From positions 2,852,001 to 2,916,000 of the forward strand of contig NZ_CP090366.1 in the NCBI RefSeq assembly GCF_021432085.1: a stretch of DNA of 64,000 nt, given 5' to 3'. Shown in pieces: positions 8,604-17,231 of the stretch (positions are counted from its first letter, which is position 1; each line of letters opens with the position of its first letter). Source of the stretch: Stutzerimonas kunmingensis. GTDB taxonomy: Bacteria > Pseudomonadota > Gammaproteobacteria > Pseudomonadales > Pseudomonadaceae. Below the pieces are notes generated by a model. It was not told where the DNA came from. It was given only the letters and a program-made list of their open reading frames with translations, and searched no databases. The position numbers were made by a program, and so were the translations under genes.

Positions 8604-9698
8604 ATGAAGCGCCTGCTGCGGCAAAGCATCCACTGGCACCCCGTGCACCCCGCCTGGGGCGCTGCCATGGTGGCCGGCTTTGGTTGCGCCTTGCCGTTGC
8701 TGCTGGGGCTGTTCAGTGGCCATCCCGGCTTCCTCTGGGCAACGGTCGGCGCCTTTCAGGCGGCCAAGGCCAACCCACTTCATCGCTTCGGCATGCTGCG
8801 CATGCTGTTACTCATCGCGCTGGGCGCCGGGAGTGCCGGACTGGGCTTCTGGTCGGCGACTCATCCACTGATCAGTCTCGGCCTGTTCGCCTTCTACGGC
8901 CTGCTGCTGGCTTGGTTGCAGCGCTACGGCAGCGAAGCGGGAAAGCTCGGTATCGGTCTGGCCATCTGCCTCTGCCTTGGCCAAGGGCAGCACGGCATCG
9001 GTGAGTTCAACAACCCGTACGCGATAGCCTTTCTTTTCGCGCTCGGGGGACTCTGGGTTACCTTGCTCGCCTTCGGCCTGCGGGGGATGCATGGGCTGCG
9101 CATGTGGCCATATATGCCGCGGCTGATGAGCATCCTGCGGGTGCTGCGCAGGCATGCTCGCCGAACGCCGATCCGGCAATGGCGTGTGCACGCCCTGACC
9201 TACATCCTGGCCGGAGCATTGGGCGGGGTGATCGTGAATATGGCTGAACTGCCCAGAGGCTACTGGCTGACGCTGGCGGTGTTCACCACGCTGCAGATGG
9301 ATTTGGAGCGGAGTCTGGTGCGGGCGCTACAGGCCAGCCTTGGAATATTGGCGGCCGCGACCATACTGATCTACATCGGCCACGGCCTGGCTGACCCGCC
9401 TCTGATGGTGATGATCCTGCTGCCGCTTATCGTGCTGGGCAGAGCGTTTCAGGCGAATCACTATGGGCTATTCGTCCTGCAGACCACGCTGCTGTTCCTG
9501 CTGCTGGCGGAGACGCTGGCCCAAGACTGGAACCTGCCGCAGATACGCCTCATCAATGCTGCCATCGGTGTAGCTGTGGCGCTGCTCATCGCAACGCTGA
9601 TGCACGTCTTGCAGATGCTGCTGGCCAGGCGCTCGCGCAGGAAAGCCCAGCGGGCAGCATCGCAACGATCAGACGAAAAGACTACTTCTCAGCCCTGA
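8604..9698 (+). CDS. FUSC-family inner-membrane protein
   Basis: A 364-residue protein with two blocks of hydrophobic helices (roughly residues 20-160 and 200-340) and a basic C-terminal tail, the duplicated arrangement of fusaric-acid-resistance/aromatic-acid exporter proteins (FUSC, PF13515-like). The second block contains the RGYWLTLAVFTTLQ motif found in that superfamily. A TTG at 8595 overlapping the dNTPase stop is an alternative start. The 3' end overlaps yggL by 17 bases in convergent orientation. Substrate is unknown; no membrane-fusion partner is nearby. Confidence 0.8.
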   Translation: MKRLLRQSIHWHPVHPAWGAAMVAGFGCALPLLLGLFSGHPGFLWATVGAFQAAKANPLHRFGMLRMLLLIALGAGSAGLGFWSATHPLISLGLFAFYGLLLAWLQRYGSEAGKLGIGLAICLCLGQGQHGIGEFNNPYAIAFLFALGGLWVTLLAFGLRGMHGLRMWPYMPRLMSILRVLRRHARRTPIRQWRVHALTYILAGALGGVIVNMAELPRGYWLTLAVFTTLQMDLERSLVRALQASLGILAAATILIYIGHGLADPPLMVMILLPLIVLGRAFQANHYGLFVLQTTLLFLLLAETLAQDWNLPQIRLINAAIGVAVALLIATLMHVLQMLLARRSRRKAQRAASQRSDEKTTSQP

Positions 9699-10026
9699 TC
9701 GGGTTTTCCGGGTACCACACATCCATCAGCGGACTGACACTGTACTCAGCCAGTTCGCTGCGGCCTTTCAGCCAGGCGTCGACTTTCGCACGCTGCTCTT
9801 CGCTGACCGAGCCGCGACGGCCGAGGCAGACAAAACCGTAGTCTTCGCCACCGATATAGCCGAGTTCATTGGCTTCCATCGCTTCGCTGATAAACGCTTC
9901 GAGGAAGTCGTCCACAGCCTTGCTTTCGATACCTTCGCGGTAGGTGAGATTGACCTCGAAGCCGAGCTCCTGGAACTCATCGACACAGAGTTTCTTACGC
10001 AGGCGGCGCGAACGATTGGTAGCCAT
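9682..10026 (-). CDS. yggL: YggL family ribosome-associated protein (DUF469)
   Basis: A 114-residue protein matching the YggL/DUF469 family: basic N-terminus NRSRRLRKKLCVDEFQELGF, acidic middle with FISEAMEANELGYIGGED, and a C-terminal VSPLMDVWYPE. YggL associates with the 50S subunit in E. coli. AAGGA is found 14 bases before the ATG. Single gene, convergent with the FUSC gene. Confidence 0.9.
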   Translation of the reverse strand: MATNRSRRLRKKLCVDEFQELGFEVNLTYREGIESKAVDDFLEAFISEAMEANELGYIGGEDYGFVCLGRRGSVSEEQRAKVDAWLKGRSELAEYSVSPLMDVWYPENPIRAEK

Positions 10027-10301
10027 TTGGGGGCGATCCTTTTTCTACTTGATGACGGCGCGCACTCTAACAGCAACCCCGCGCCAAGGCGATGACCGAC
10101 AGCAGCGCTCGGCTCATCGCAGCCTAGTGCACATCTGTCTTTGCAGTAACCCATGCACCGCAGCTACGCTTATCGGATAGAGGCACGACGCCTCTACAGC
10201 ACGGGCATAATGGCCCGCATTCGTTCCCTAAGAGCAGTGGGAAACACATGCCAAATCAAACCGCCAGCAGCCCCCTGTGTTTGCCCAGAGGCGCTCGTAC
10301 G

Positions 10302-11759
10302 ATGAGCTCCATCCTCCGCGGCATCACCTTAGCCATCCTCGCCCTGCCCTTGACCCTGCCAGCCCAGGCCGCCGGGGTGAACCAGACACTGCCACCGCGC
10401 GTCGAACAGGCACTGAAAGCCAACAAGATCAGCAGCGACGCACTGTCCGTAGTCATGCTGCCACTGACCGGTGACGCCGCGCCGACGTTCGTCAACGCCG
10501 ACGTATCGGTCAACCCCGCCTCGACCATGAAGCTGGTTACCACCTACGCCGCCCTCGAACTGCTCGGCCCCAACCACCAGTGGAAGACCGAGTTCTATGC
10601 CGACGGCCCGCTGGTGGACGGCACCCTCAACGGCAATCTCTACCTCAAGGGCGGCGGCGACCCGAAACTGAACATGGAGAAGCTCTGGCTGCTGCTGCGA
10701 GATTTGCGTGCCAACGGAGTCACCAAGGTCACTGGCGACCTGGTGCTCGATCGCAGCCATTTCGTCCAGCCCGACCTGCCCGTCTTCGATGACGACGGCA
10801 ATGACAAGAACAAGCCCTTTCTGGTTGGTCCCGACTCACTACTGGTCAACCTCAAGGCGCTGCGCTTCATCGTCCGCAACGATGGCGGAAAGGTGAACAT
10901 TGCAGTCGAGCCGCCGATCGCCAGCGTTCGAATAGACAACCGGGTCAAAGCGCTGCCCGCAGGCAAATGCCCAGGCTGGCCGGACGTGCTCTACAACCCG
11001 GTTGCGGATGGGGATGGCGTGACCGTCGTGGTCACCGGCAAACTCGCCGACGGCTGCAGCGCACAGACCTACCTTTCACTGCTTGATCACCAGCGCTATG
11101 CCGCCGGCGCGGTGCGTGCTATCTGGGCCGAGCTCGGCGGCAGCATTCTCGGCATCGACCGTGTGGCCCAGGTGCCTGACAAAGCAAGACTGCTGGCGAG
11201 GGCCTATTCGCCGGATCTCACCGAGATCATTCGAGACATCAACAAGTACAGCAACAACACCATGGCCAAGCAGCTGTTTCTGAGCCTCGGCGCCGAATTC
11301 CGTAACGAAGCGGATGCCGATGACGCCAAAGCGGCACAGCGGGTCATCCGCCAGTGGCTGGCCAAGAAAGGGCTCATCTCGCCGCATCTGGTGATCGAGA
11401 ACGGCTCCGGGCTTTCCCGCGCCGAACGCGTCAGCGCACGCGAACTGGGGAGCTTGCTGCAGGCCGCCTGGCGCAGCCCTTACTCGGCCGAATTCATTTC
11501 ATCGATGCCGTTGGCCGCCGTGGACGGCACCATGCGCAAGCGCCTACGCAATACCCCTGTCGCCGGCAAGGCGCACCTCAAGACGGGAACCCTGAACACC
11601 GTACGCGCCATCGCCGGCTACAGCCGCGACGGCGACGGCAATGTCTGGGCGGTCGTGGCGATCCTGAACCACCCCCGCCCCTGGGGCGCAGCCTCGATTC
11701 TCGATCAGGTGCTGGTCAGCCTCTACGGTCAGCGCAACCAGAACACCGCACAACGCTGA
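10302..11759 (+). CDS. dacB: D-alanyl-D-alanine carboxypeptidase/endopeptidase (PBP4)
   Basis: A 485-residue periplasmic class-C penicillin-binding protein that trims or cleaves peptidoglycan cross-links. All three active-site motifs are visible: SxxK at S74-T-M-K77 (NPASTMK), SxN at S317-N-N319 (KYSNNTM), and KTG at 427-429 (HLKTGTL). The start at 10302 gives a normal signal peptide ending PAQA; an in-frame ATG at 10248 would add 18 polar residues and is less likely. A large insert between the first two motifs (about residues 90-290) is typical of DacB. Confidence 0.92.
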   Translation: MSSILRGITLAILALPLTLPAQAAGVNQTLPPRVEQALKANKISSDALSVVMLPLTGDAAPTFVNADVSVNPASTMKLVTTYAALELLGPNHQWKTEFYADGPLVDGTLNGNLYLKGGGDPKLNMEKLWLLLRDLRANGVTKVTGDLVLDRSHFVQPDLPVFDDDGNDKNKPFLVGPDSLLVNLKALRFIVRNDGGKVNIAVEPPIASVRIDNRVKALPAGKCPGWPDVLYNPVADGDGVTVVVTGKLADGCSAQTYLSLLDHQRYAAGAVRAIWAELGGSILGIDRVAQVPDKARLLARAYSPDLTEIIRDINKYSNNTMAKQLFLSLGAEFRNEADADDAKAAQRVIRQWLAKKGLISPHLVIENGSGLSRAERVSARELGSLLQAAWRSPYSAEFISSMPLAAVDGTMRKRLRNTPVAGKAHLKTGTLNTVRAIAGYSRDGDGNVWAVVAILNHPRPWGAASILDQVLVSLYGQRNQNTAQR

Positions 11760-11794
11760 CTCCGGCAGGCCGAGGGCCTGCCTACACCGGATGA

Positions 11795-13975
11795 TCATCG
11801 CGCCTGGAGTTTCCAGGCGCGATGAATACGGGGGTTACGACGGAAGTCCTCGTCCAGCGTTTCGCTGCTGATTTCCTCTACCGCATAGCGCTCGCTCAGG
11901 CTGGCATCCAGCACGAACTTGCGGAAGTTGTTGGAGAAATACAGCGTCCCGCCCGCCGCCAACCGGGCCATCGCCAGATCGAGCAGCACCTGATGGTCCC
12001 GCTGCACGTCGAAAACGCCTTCCATGCGCTTGGAATTGGAGAACGTCGGCGGGTCGATGAAGATCAGGTCGTACTCACCACGATCTTCTTCCAGCCAGGC
12101 CATCACGTCGCCCTGTTCCAGGCGCTGGCGATCCGAAAGGCCATTCAACGAGAGATTGCGACGCGCCCAGTCCAGATAGGTTTTCGAGAGGTCGACGCTG
12201 GTGGTGCTGCGCGCACCACCCTTGGCCGCATGAACCGTGGCGGTTGCGGTATAGCAGAACAGGTTGAGGAAACGCTTGCCAGCCGCTTCACGCTGAATGC
12301 GCAGGCGCAATGGGCGATGATCGAGGAACAGGCCGGTATCCAGATAATCGGTGAGATTCACCAGCAGCTTGACGCCGCCCTCGGTCACCTCGAGAAATTC
12401 GCCCTGACTGGCCTGACGCTCATACTGGCGTGTTCCCGTCTGGCGCTCGCGGCGCTTTACCACCACCTTCTCGCGTGGAATGCCCAGTGCTTGCGGGATG
12501 GCAGCCAATGCATCGAGCAGGCGCACCTGGGCCTTCTCCGGATCGATGGAGCGCGGCGGCGCATACTCCTGCACGTGTACCCAGTCACCGTACAGATCGA
12601 TCGCCAGGGCGTACTCAGGCATATCCGCGTCATATAGCCGGTAGCATTCGATACCCTCACGACGCGCCCATTTGCCGAGCTGACGCAGATTCTTCTGTAG
12701 CCGATTGGCGAACATCTGCCCGCCTTCGCTGAGGCGTGCCTGCTCGACCGGCGCCTGCTGCTGTGAATGTTCCTCATGGCCGGCGCCGCGCTGACCGGTC
12801 ACGAACTGATCCAGCTCGACCTTGATCAGCAGCAGCTTGCACGGCAGCGCACCGTTCCAGAACGCGTACTGCTTGTGACTGCGGATTCCCATGCGCTTGC
12901 CGAGATCCGGCGCGGCGGTGAATACCGCGGCTTCCCAGCCCAGGCAGGCCTGGCGCAGTCGTTCGCCGAGGTTCTGGTAGAGATAGAGAAGGCTCGCCTC
13001 GTCGCCGAGGCGCTCGCCGTAGGGCGGATTGCAGATCACCAAGCCCTTCTGATTCTGGTCCGGGCGCGGCTCGAAGTCGCCGACATCGCCCTGATAGACC
13101 TTGATCCAGCCGGCCAGCCCAGCGCGTTCGATGTTGTTGCGTCCCGGCTGGATCAGCCGCGGGTCGGCCTCATAGCCGCGAATCCATAAGGGCGGCTTGG
13201 CCAGGCCAACCTCTGCCCGTGCCTGAGCTTCGGCATGCAGTCTCGACCACAGCGCGGGTACGTGTCCCAGCCAGGCACTGAAACCCCAACGCTCGCGCTT
13301 GAGATTCGGCGCGATGTCCGCCGCCATCATCGCCCCTTCGACAAGAAAGGTGCCGACGCCGCACATGGGATCTGTCAACGCGCCGCCAGCAGCGGCGATA
13401 CGTGGCCAGCCGGCACGCATCAGGATCGCGGCAGCAAGGTTTTCCTTGAGCGGCGCTGCACCCTGCTGCAGTCGATAGCCACGCTGGTGCAGGCTGTGCC
13501 CGGAGAGGTCGATCGAAAGCACCGCTTGCCCCTTGTCGAGGCGCAGATGCACACGCAGATCAGGATCGAGCTTGTCGATGCTGGGTCTCTCGCCAGATGC
13601 GGTTCGCAGCCGATCCACAATGGCGTCCTTGACCTTGAGCGCACCGAAATGGGTATTGTCGATGCCCGAGCCACGACCACTGAACTCCACTGCCAGGCTG
13701 CCGGCAGGCTGCAGATGGTCAGCCCAGTCGACGGCGTGAACCCCTTGGTAAAGCGTCTCGGCGTCTACAGTGGGAAAACGGCTGATCACCAGCAACACGC
13801 GATTGGCCAAGCGCGACCATAGGCAGAGCCGGTAGGCCACCTCCAGCGTACCGAAGCCGCGAATCGCGGATGTCTGCTCGCGACTCTCCTCCAGTCCAAG
13901 CGCGGTGGCTTCCTCGAGCAGCAGGCCTTCGAGTCCCTTGGGACAGGTCAGGATCAGTTCATGGCGGTCGGTCAT
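11795..13975 (-). CDS. rlmKL: bifunctional 23S rRNA methyltransferase RlmKL
   Basis: A 726-residue fusion that modifies 23S rRNA at G2445 (m2G, RlmL half) and G2069 (m7G, RlmK half). The N-terminal THUMP region is followed by the RlmL methyltransferase with TDPMCGVGTFLVEGA and the NPPYGER catalytic motif, then a second Rossmann methyltransferase domain from about residue 450 with LNLFCYTATATVHAAKGGA and IDPPTFSNSKR. Length and domain order are those of the gammaproteobacterial fusion. It converges on dacB with 35 bases between the stops. Confidence 0.96.
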   Translation of the reverse strand: MTDRHELILTCPKGLEGLLLEEATALGLEESREQTSAIRGFGTLEVAYRLCLWSRLANRVLLVISRFPTVDAETLYQGVHAVDWADHLQPAGSLAVEFSGRGSGIDNTHFGALKVKDAIVDRLRTASGERPSIDKLDPDLRVHLRLDKGQAVLSIDLSGHSLHQRGYRLQQGAAPLKENLAAAILMRAGWPRIAAAGGALTDPMCGVGTFLVEGAMMAADIAPNLKRERWGFSAWLGHVPALWSRLHAEAQARAEVGLAKPPLWIRGYEADPRLIQPGRNNIERAGLAGWIKVYQGDVGDFEPRPDQNQKGLVICNPPYGERLGDEASLLYLYQNLGERLRQACLGWEAAVFTAAPDLGKRMGIRSHKQYAFWNGALPCKLLLIKVELDQFVTGQRGAGHEEHSQQQAPVEQARLSEGGQMFANRLQKNLRQLGKWARREGIECYRLYDADMPEYALAIDLYGDWVHVQEYAPPRSIDPEKAQVRLLDALAAIPQALGIPREKVVVKRRERQTGTRQYERQASQGEFLEVTEGGVKLLVNLTDYLDTGLFLDHRPLRLRIQREAAGKRFLNLFCYTATATVHAAKGGARSTTSVDLSKTYLDWARRNLSLNGLSDRQRLEQGDVMAWLEEDRGEYDLIFIDPPTFSNSKRMEGVFDVQRDHQVLLDLAMARLAAGGTLYFSNNFRKFVLDASLSERYAVEEISSETLDEDFRRNPRIHRAWKLQAR

Positions 13976-14334
13976 GGAGTTTCCACAAAAGGTGCTTCGG
14001 ACCGCTGCGACCCTTTCGTCGGAACAGGCCCAGCAAAGAAAATTAGAAAGAAGTTACAAACATCATGGTTGCAATCATGCAGAAGCGCCCAAGCAGTGCA
14101 CTTCGCATCCCTTGCCCTTTCAGGCTTATGGGTAGAACCATAGATTCGTTACCTACTTATGACAAAACGATCATTCCAGCGTCTTCAGCATTGCGTTAGA
14201 ACTCACCTCAGGCCGACATCGCAATGGTGCCGGCGAAGCGTGCCACGCCGGCAGCGCGCTTCATTGGCAGTCTATCTGCCCGGTCTCGCCATGAGGCCAC
14301 AGGAACACCAGTCAACCACTGAGGGCAATACCCA
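13976..14334. other. long intergenic region upstream of rmf
   Basis: About 360 bases between the divergent rlmKL and rmf starts with no gene. It should hold both promoters and a long rmf 5' untranslated region. A perfect 8-base inverted repeat (14228-14235 and 14246-14253) and a longer imperfect pairing around it are described separately. Confidence 0.5.
14228..14253 (+). promoter_or_regulatory. hairpin in the rmf 5' leader
   Basis: TGCCGGCG and CGCCGGCA form a perfect stem with a 10-base loop, about 80 bases before the rmf start. A competing helix pairs CAATG plus GAAG (from 14222) with CTTCATTG (to about 14267). Either could affect mRNA stability or translation; function is inferred only. 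Confidence 0.4.
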
Positions 14335-14550
14335 ATGAGAAGACTCAAGCGTGATCCGATGGAACGAGCATTTCTACGCGGTTATCAGCACGGCATACAT
14401 GGCAAATCTCGCGACCTCTGTCCTTTTTCCCATCCCAATGTTCGCCAAGCCTGGATTAACGGCTGGCGGGAGGGTCGCGGCGACAACTGGGATGGTCTGA
14501 CCGGCACGGCCGGTCTGCATAGACTCAACGAACTTCACGCGGTCGGCTAA
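14335..14550 (+). CDS. rmf: ribosome modulation factor Rmf
   Basis: A 71-residue basic protein that dimerises 70S ribosomes into inactive 100S particles in stationary phase. Diagnostic features are RDPMERAFLRGYQHGIHGKSRDLCPF near the N-terminus (quoted in part: AFLRGYQHGI) and the RQAWINGWREGR segment. GAGGG precedes the start. It lies next to pyrD in the order known from P. aeruginosa. An unusually long 5' region with a strong hairpin precedes it. Confidence 0.96.
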   Translation: MRRLKRDPMERAFLRGYQHGIHGKSRDLCPFSHPNVRQAWINGWREGRGDNWDGLTGTAGLHRLNELHAVG

Positions 14551-14608
14551 TTCACCGATCCACCCGACTTGATAGCGCGCCCCACCCGGGCGGCGGGCGA
14601 GAAGCCCA

Positions 14609-14631
14609 GGGGCTCCCAACAGGAGCCCCTT
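14609..14631 (+). terminator. probable rmf terminator
   Basis: GGGGCTCC/GGAGCCCC with a five-base loop lies between the convergent rmf and pyrD genes. The stem is strong but the T tail is only two bases, so efficiency is uncertain. Confidence 0.5.
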
Positions 14632-14642
14632 CCGGGCAATCA

Positions 14643-15674
14643 TCAATGCGCTTTTGAACGCAGCGCCGCGATGGCATCCACCGCCTCTCGGATCAATGCC
14701 GGTCCCTTGTAGATGAAACCTGAATACAACTGAACCAGGCTGGCACCCGCCTCGATCTTCTCTGCCGCGTGCCTGCCCTCGGTGATGCCGCCCACAGCAA
14801 TGATCGGCAGCCGTCCGCCTAGCGTCTGTGCCAGCACCCTGACCGTGTGCGTGCTCTTCTCCCGAACGGGCGCACCAGACAGGCCACCAGCTTCGTCAGC
14901 ATGAGCCAAGCCGGCAACGCCTTCTCGGCCAAGGGTAGTGTTGGTGGCGATGATCGCGTCCATCCCGGCCTGAAATACCGCCTCGCCCACCAGAGCGGTT
15001 TCTTCGTCGGTCATGTCCGGAGCGATCTTGATCGCAAGCGGCACGCGCTTGCCATGCATGATCTCCAGATCCTCACGGCGCAGTCGCAACGCATCGAGCA
15101 AATGCTTGAGCGAGTCGCCGAACTGCAGGCTGCGCAAGCCAGGCGTGTTAGGCGAACTGACATTGACGGTGACGTAGCTTGCGTGGTGATAGACCTTGTC
15201 CAGGCAGAGCAGGTAGTCCTCCTCGGCGCGCTCGACAGGCGTATCGAAATTCTTGCCGATGTTGATACCGAGGATGCCCTTGAACCTGGCGGCCTCTACC
15301 CGAGCCAGCAGCGCATCTACACCATGGTTATTGAAACCCATGCGATTGATGATCGCCTCGGCCTCGGGCAGGCGAAATATCCGTGGCTTGGGGTTGCCTG
15401 GCTGCGGGCGCGGCGTCACGGTTCCCACTTCGATGAAACCGAAGCCCAGCTGCGACATTCCGCGAATGGCTTCGCCGTTCTTGTCCAACCCTGCTGCCAG
15501 GCCAACCGGATTGGGGAAATCGAGCCCCATCACCTGAACAGGAAGACTTGCTGGCGCTTTGCCGAGCATTGCATTGAGCCCGAGACGGCCACCGGCGCCA
15601 ATCAGCTCGAGGGAAAGTTCATGGGAAGTTTCCGGAGATAACTTAAACAATAGCTGGCGGGCCAGGTTATACAT
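14643..15674 (-). CDS. pyrD: quinone-dependent dihydroorotate dehydrogenase (class 2)
   Basis: A 343-residue FMN enzyme of pyrimidine synthesis, bound to the inner membrane through its N-terminal helices ([19 protein letters not shown]). Visible class-2 features are [42 protein letters not shown], the catalytic-Ser segment [12 protein letters not shown] and the FMN phosphate loop VGGI...[10 protein letters not shown]. The start at 15674 matches the family's usual N-terminus; an upstream in-frame extension is dropped. Confidence 0.96.
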   Translation of the reverse strand: MYNLARQLLFKLSPETSHELSLELIGAGGRLGLNAMLGKAPASLPVQVMGLDFPNPVGLAAGLDKNGEAIRGMSQLGFGFIEVGTVTPRPQPGNPKPRIFRLPEAEAIINRMGFNNHGVDALLARVEAARFKGILGINIGKNFDTPVERAEEDYLLCLDKVYHHASYVTVNVSSPNTPGLRSLQFGDSLKHLLDALRLRREDLEIMHGKRVPLAIKIAPDMTDEETALVGEAVFQAGMDAIIATNTTLGREGVAGLAHADEAGGLSGAPVREKSTHTVRVLAQTLGGRLPIIAVGGITEGRHAAEKIEAGASLVQLYSGFIYKGPALIREAVDAIAALRSKAH

Positions 15675-15785
15675 ACGCAGCCTAAGGTCTCGGTAAATGT
15701 GGACGCGGAGTATAGCAGCCCGAGAGGGCTTCAGCCGCTGCCGCCAGTGAGGAAATAGGCCGGCCGAGCGCACCGACCGACGGGT

Positions 15786-16007
15786 TCATTGCAGACGCCG
15801 CAAACGCAGCAATTGTCCCTGCTCAGCGAATTCGAGCTCGAAGGAACCATATATCCCTTCGTGGGTCAGAAACGGGCGCAGATGATGCGCCGGCAAGCTG
15901 ACTCGCGTGCCGTCGCGACTTCGAATCAGGACTCGATTCGCATGGCCCTGGTAGACCGCCTTCATTCGTTCGGCGGACAGCGCGATATCCAGTACCAGAT
16001 TTGGCAT
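15786..16007 (-). CDS. DUF2835 family protein
   Basis: A 73-residue protein of the DUF2835 family, recognisable from LDIALSAERMKAVYQG at the start, the VLIRSRDGTRVSLPAHHLRPFLT core and a basic Leu/Arg C-terminus. It is probably a small beta-rich cytoplasmic protein; no function is known. It lies upstream of pyrD on the same strand with about 110 bases between and may share its transcription. Confidence 0.8.
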   Translation of the reverse strand: MPNLVLDIALSAERMKAVYQGHANRVLIRSRDGTRVSLPAHHLRPFLTHEGIYGSFELEFAEQGQLLRLRRLQ

Positions 16008-16165
16008 GGAGGCTCCTCAGTGATCTATTCAGCGATATTGCCACATCGACACGCGATCTTTGCCCAAGGCTGTGACGCAGGCCAGCGCTACGGGTGGCGC
16101 AAAGCCCGTGCGCAAATGAAACAGGTCTGCCACACTTCGGCCGTAGCCCTGAGAGCTCAAGCATC

Positions 16166-17080
16166 ATGATGAGCCTGCCCGAGCCAATGCCTTCACTGAC
16201 TTCTCAAATCGCACGACTTGCGCAACGCCTCGGGCTGCGCTCCAAGGCTTCGCTTCCCATTCAGGATCGCGCCAGCAGCCTGCAGCTGCCCTTTTCCCGC
16301 CTACCCGAGCCTGAGCCCAGCATTTTCTGGAACGATGGCCCCTGCCTGCAACGCTTGCTGGAGCTGCCACGTGGTGCGCTCTCCGGTCCGGTGCAGGAAG
16401 ACAAGGCCCGTGCCCATGCTGCGCTGACCCGCTTGATCAGCAAGGATTGCACCCGGTCACGGCTCGACCTGCGGCAGATCGACGGCTTCGGCGGGCAGCG
16501 CAAAAATGAACCGAGTTACCCGACCTTCGAAGCCTTTTCCAGCACGGCGGGTTGTCGACAGGTACGAATCATCAGCTACAAGGATTTTCTTCGAGCACTC
16601 GGTACCGCCTTGCCCGGCTTCGACAAGGAAGCAGCGATCGATGTTCGCCAGGCCAGCTGGCTCGGGGAGCGGCTTTATTGGGCCGGCGAACACCATCTGG
16701 AAGCCTTTGCCTGCGCCGTGGCCTACGCGCGCTTGCGCGGCCTGGAAGTCATGCTGCCGGCGGAGGTCACCGATTACCGCCTCGACCGCTCCGGTGTTCA
16801 CGCGCTGGACGCTGACTACCACGCCGTGACGATGCCTGCTCAGGCCTGGAGCGACCGTGAATTCATGGCCATGCTGCTCGACAGCCAGGTCCCCTATGCC
16901 CGCTTGACACTACTGCGCGATGCCAGCAATTCCGAGTTGCTGTTGCTGGAGAAGCGTGACCCCACAGCCAATGCCATTGGCGAGGGGCTGAAGCTGGCAG
17001 GCGCACCCGACCTGATTCGCTACCTGCGCGATCTGCCGCAGATCACTCGCTTCAAGGTCGGACTGCCTGCGCAGGACTGA
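16166..17080 (+). CDS. DUF6685-type conserved hypothetical protein
   Basis: A soluble-looking protein of about 304 residues with no signal peptide or membrane segment. I recognise it only as the Pseudomonas-conserved protein found next to the DUF2835 gene (PA3052 position in P. aeruginosa, as I recall). Two adjacent ATG codons (16166 and 16169) are possible starts; neither has a good ribosome-binding site. No catalytic motif is evident. It ends before a bidirectional terminator shared with gdhB. Confidence 0.6.
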   Translation: MMSLPEPMPSLTSQIARLAQRLGLRSKASLPIQDRASSLQLPFSRLPEPEPSIFWNDGPCLQRLLELPRGALSGPVQEDKARAHAALTRLISKDCTRSRLDLRQIDGFGGQRKNEPSYPTFEAFSSTAGCRQVRIISYKDFLRALGTALPGFDKEAAIDVRQASWLGERLYWAGEHHLEAFACAVAYARLRGLEVMLPAEVTDYRLDRSGVHALDADYHAVTMPAQAWSDREFMAMLLDSQVPYARLTLLRDASNSELLLLEKRDPTANAIGEGLKLAGAPDLIRYLRDLPQITRFKVGLPAQD

Positions 17081-17128
17081 GCGTTTACCGCCACGGACTC
17101 CCTGCGCAGCAAACACCCATCCGCTAAA

Positions 17129-17160
17129 AAAAACGCACCGCCCGAGGGCAGTGCGTTTTT
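17129..17160. terminator. bidirectional intrinsic terminator
   Basis: AAACGCAC/GTGCGTTT plus an inner GCCC/GGGC stem (17131-17158), flanked by A-run and T-run, between the convergent DUF6685 gene and gdhB. It can serve both. Confidence 0.9.
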
Positions 17161-17231
17161 CAGTTGCGCCGCATTAATGGCGCGGCCTCTGCCGCGGACG
17201 GATCGTCCACAGAGGAAGCCGCAAGGCCTCG

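Noticed and set aside
11764-11782. GGCAGGC/GCCTGCC hairpin after dacB as a terminator
   Set aside because: No T tract on either strand; it may be a weak or Rho-linked end but cannot be called.
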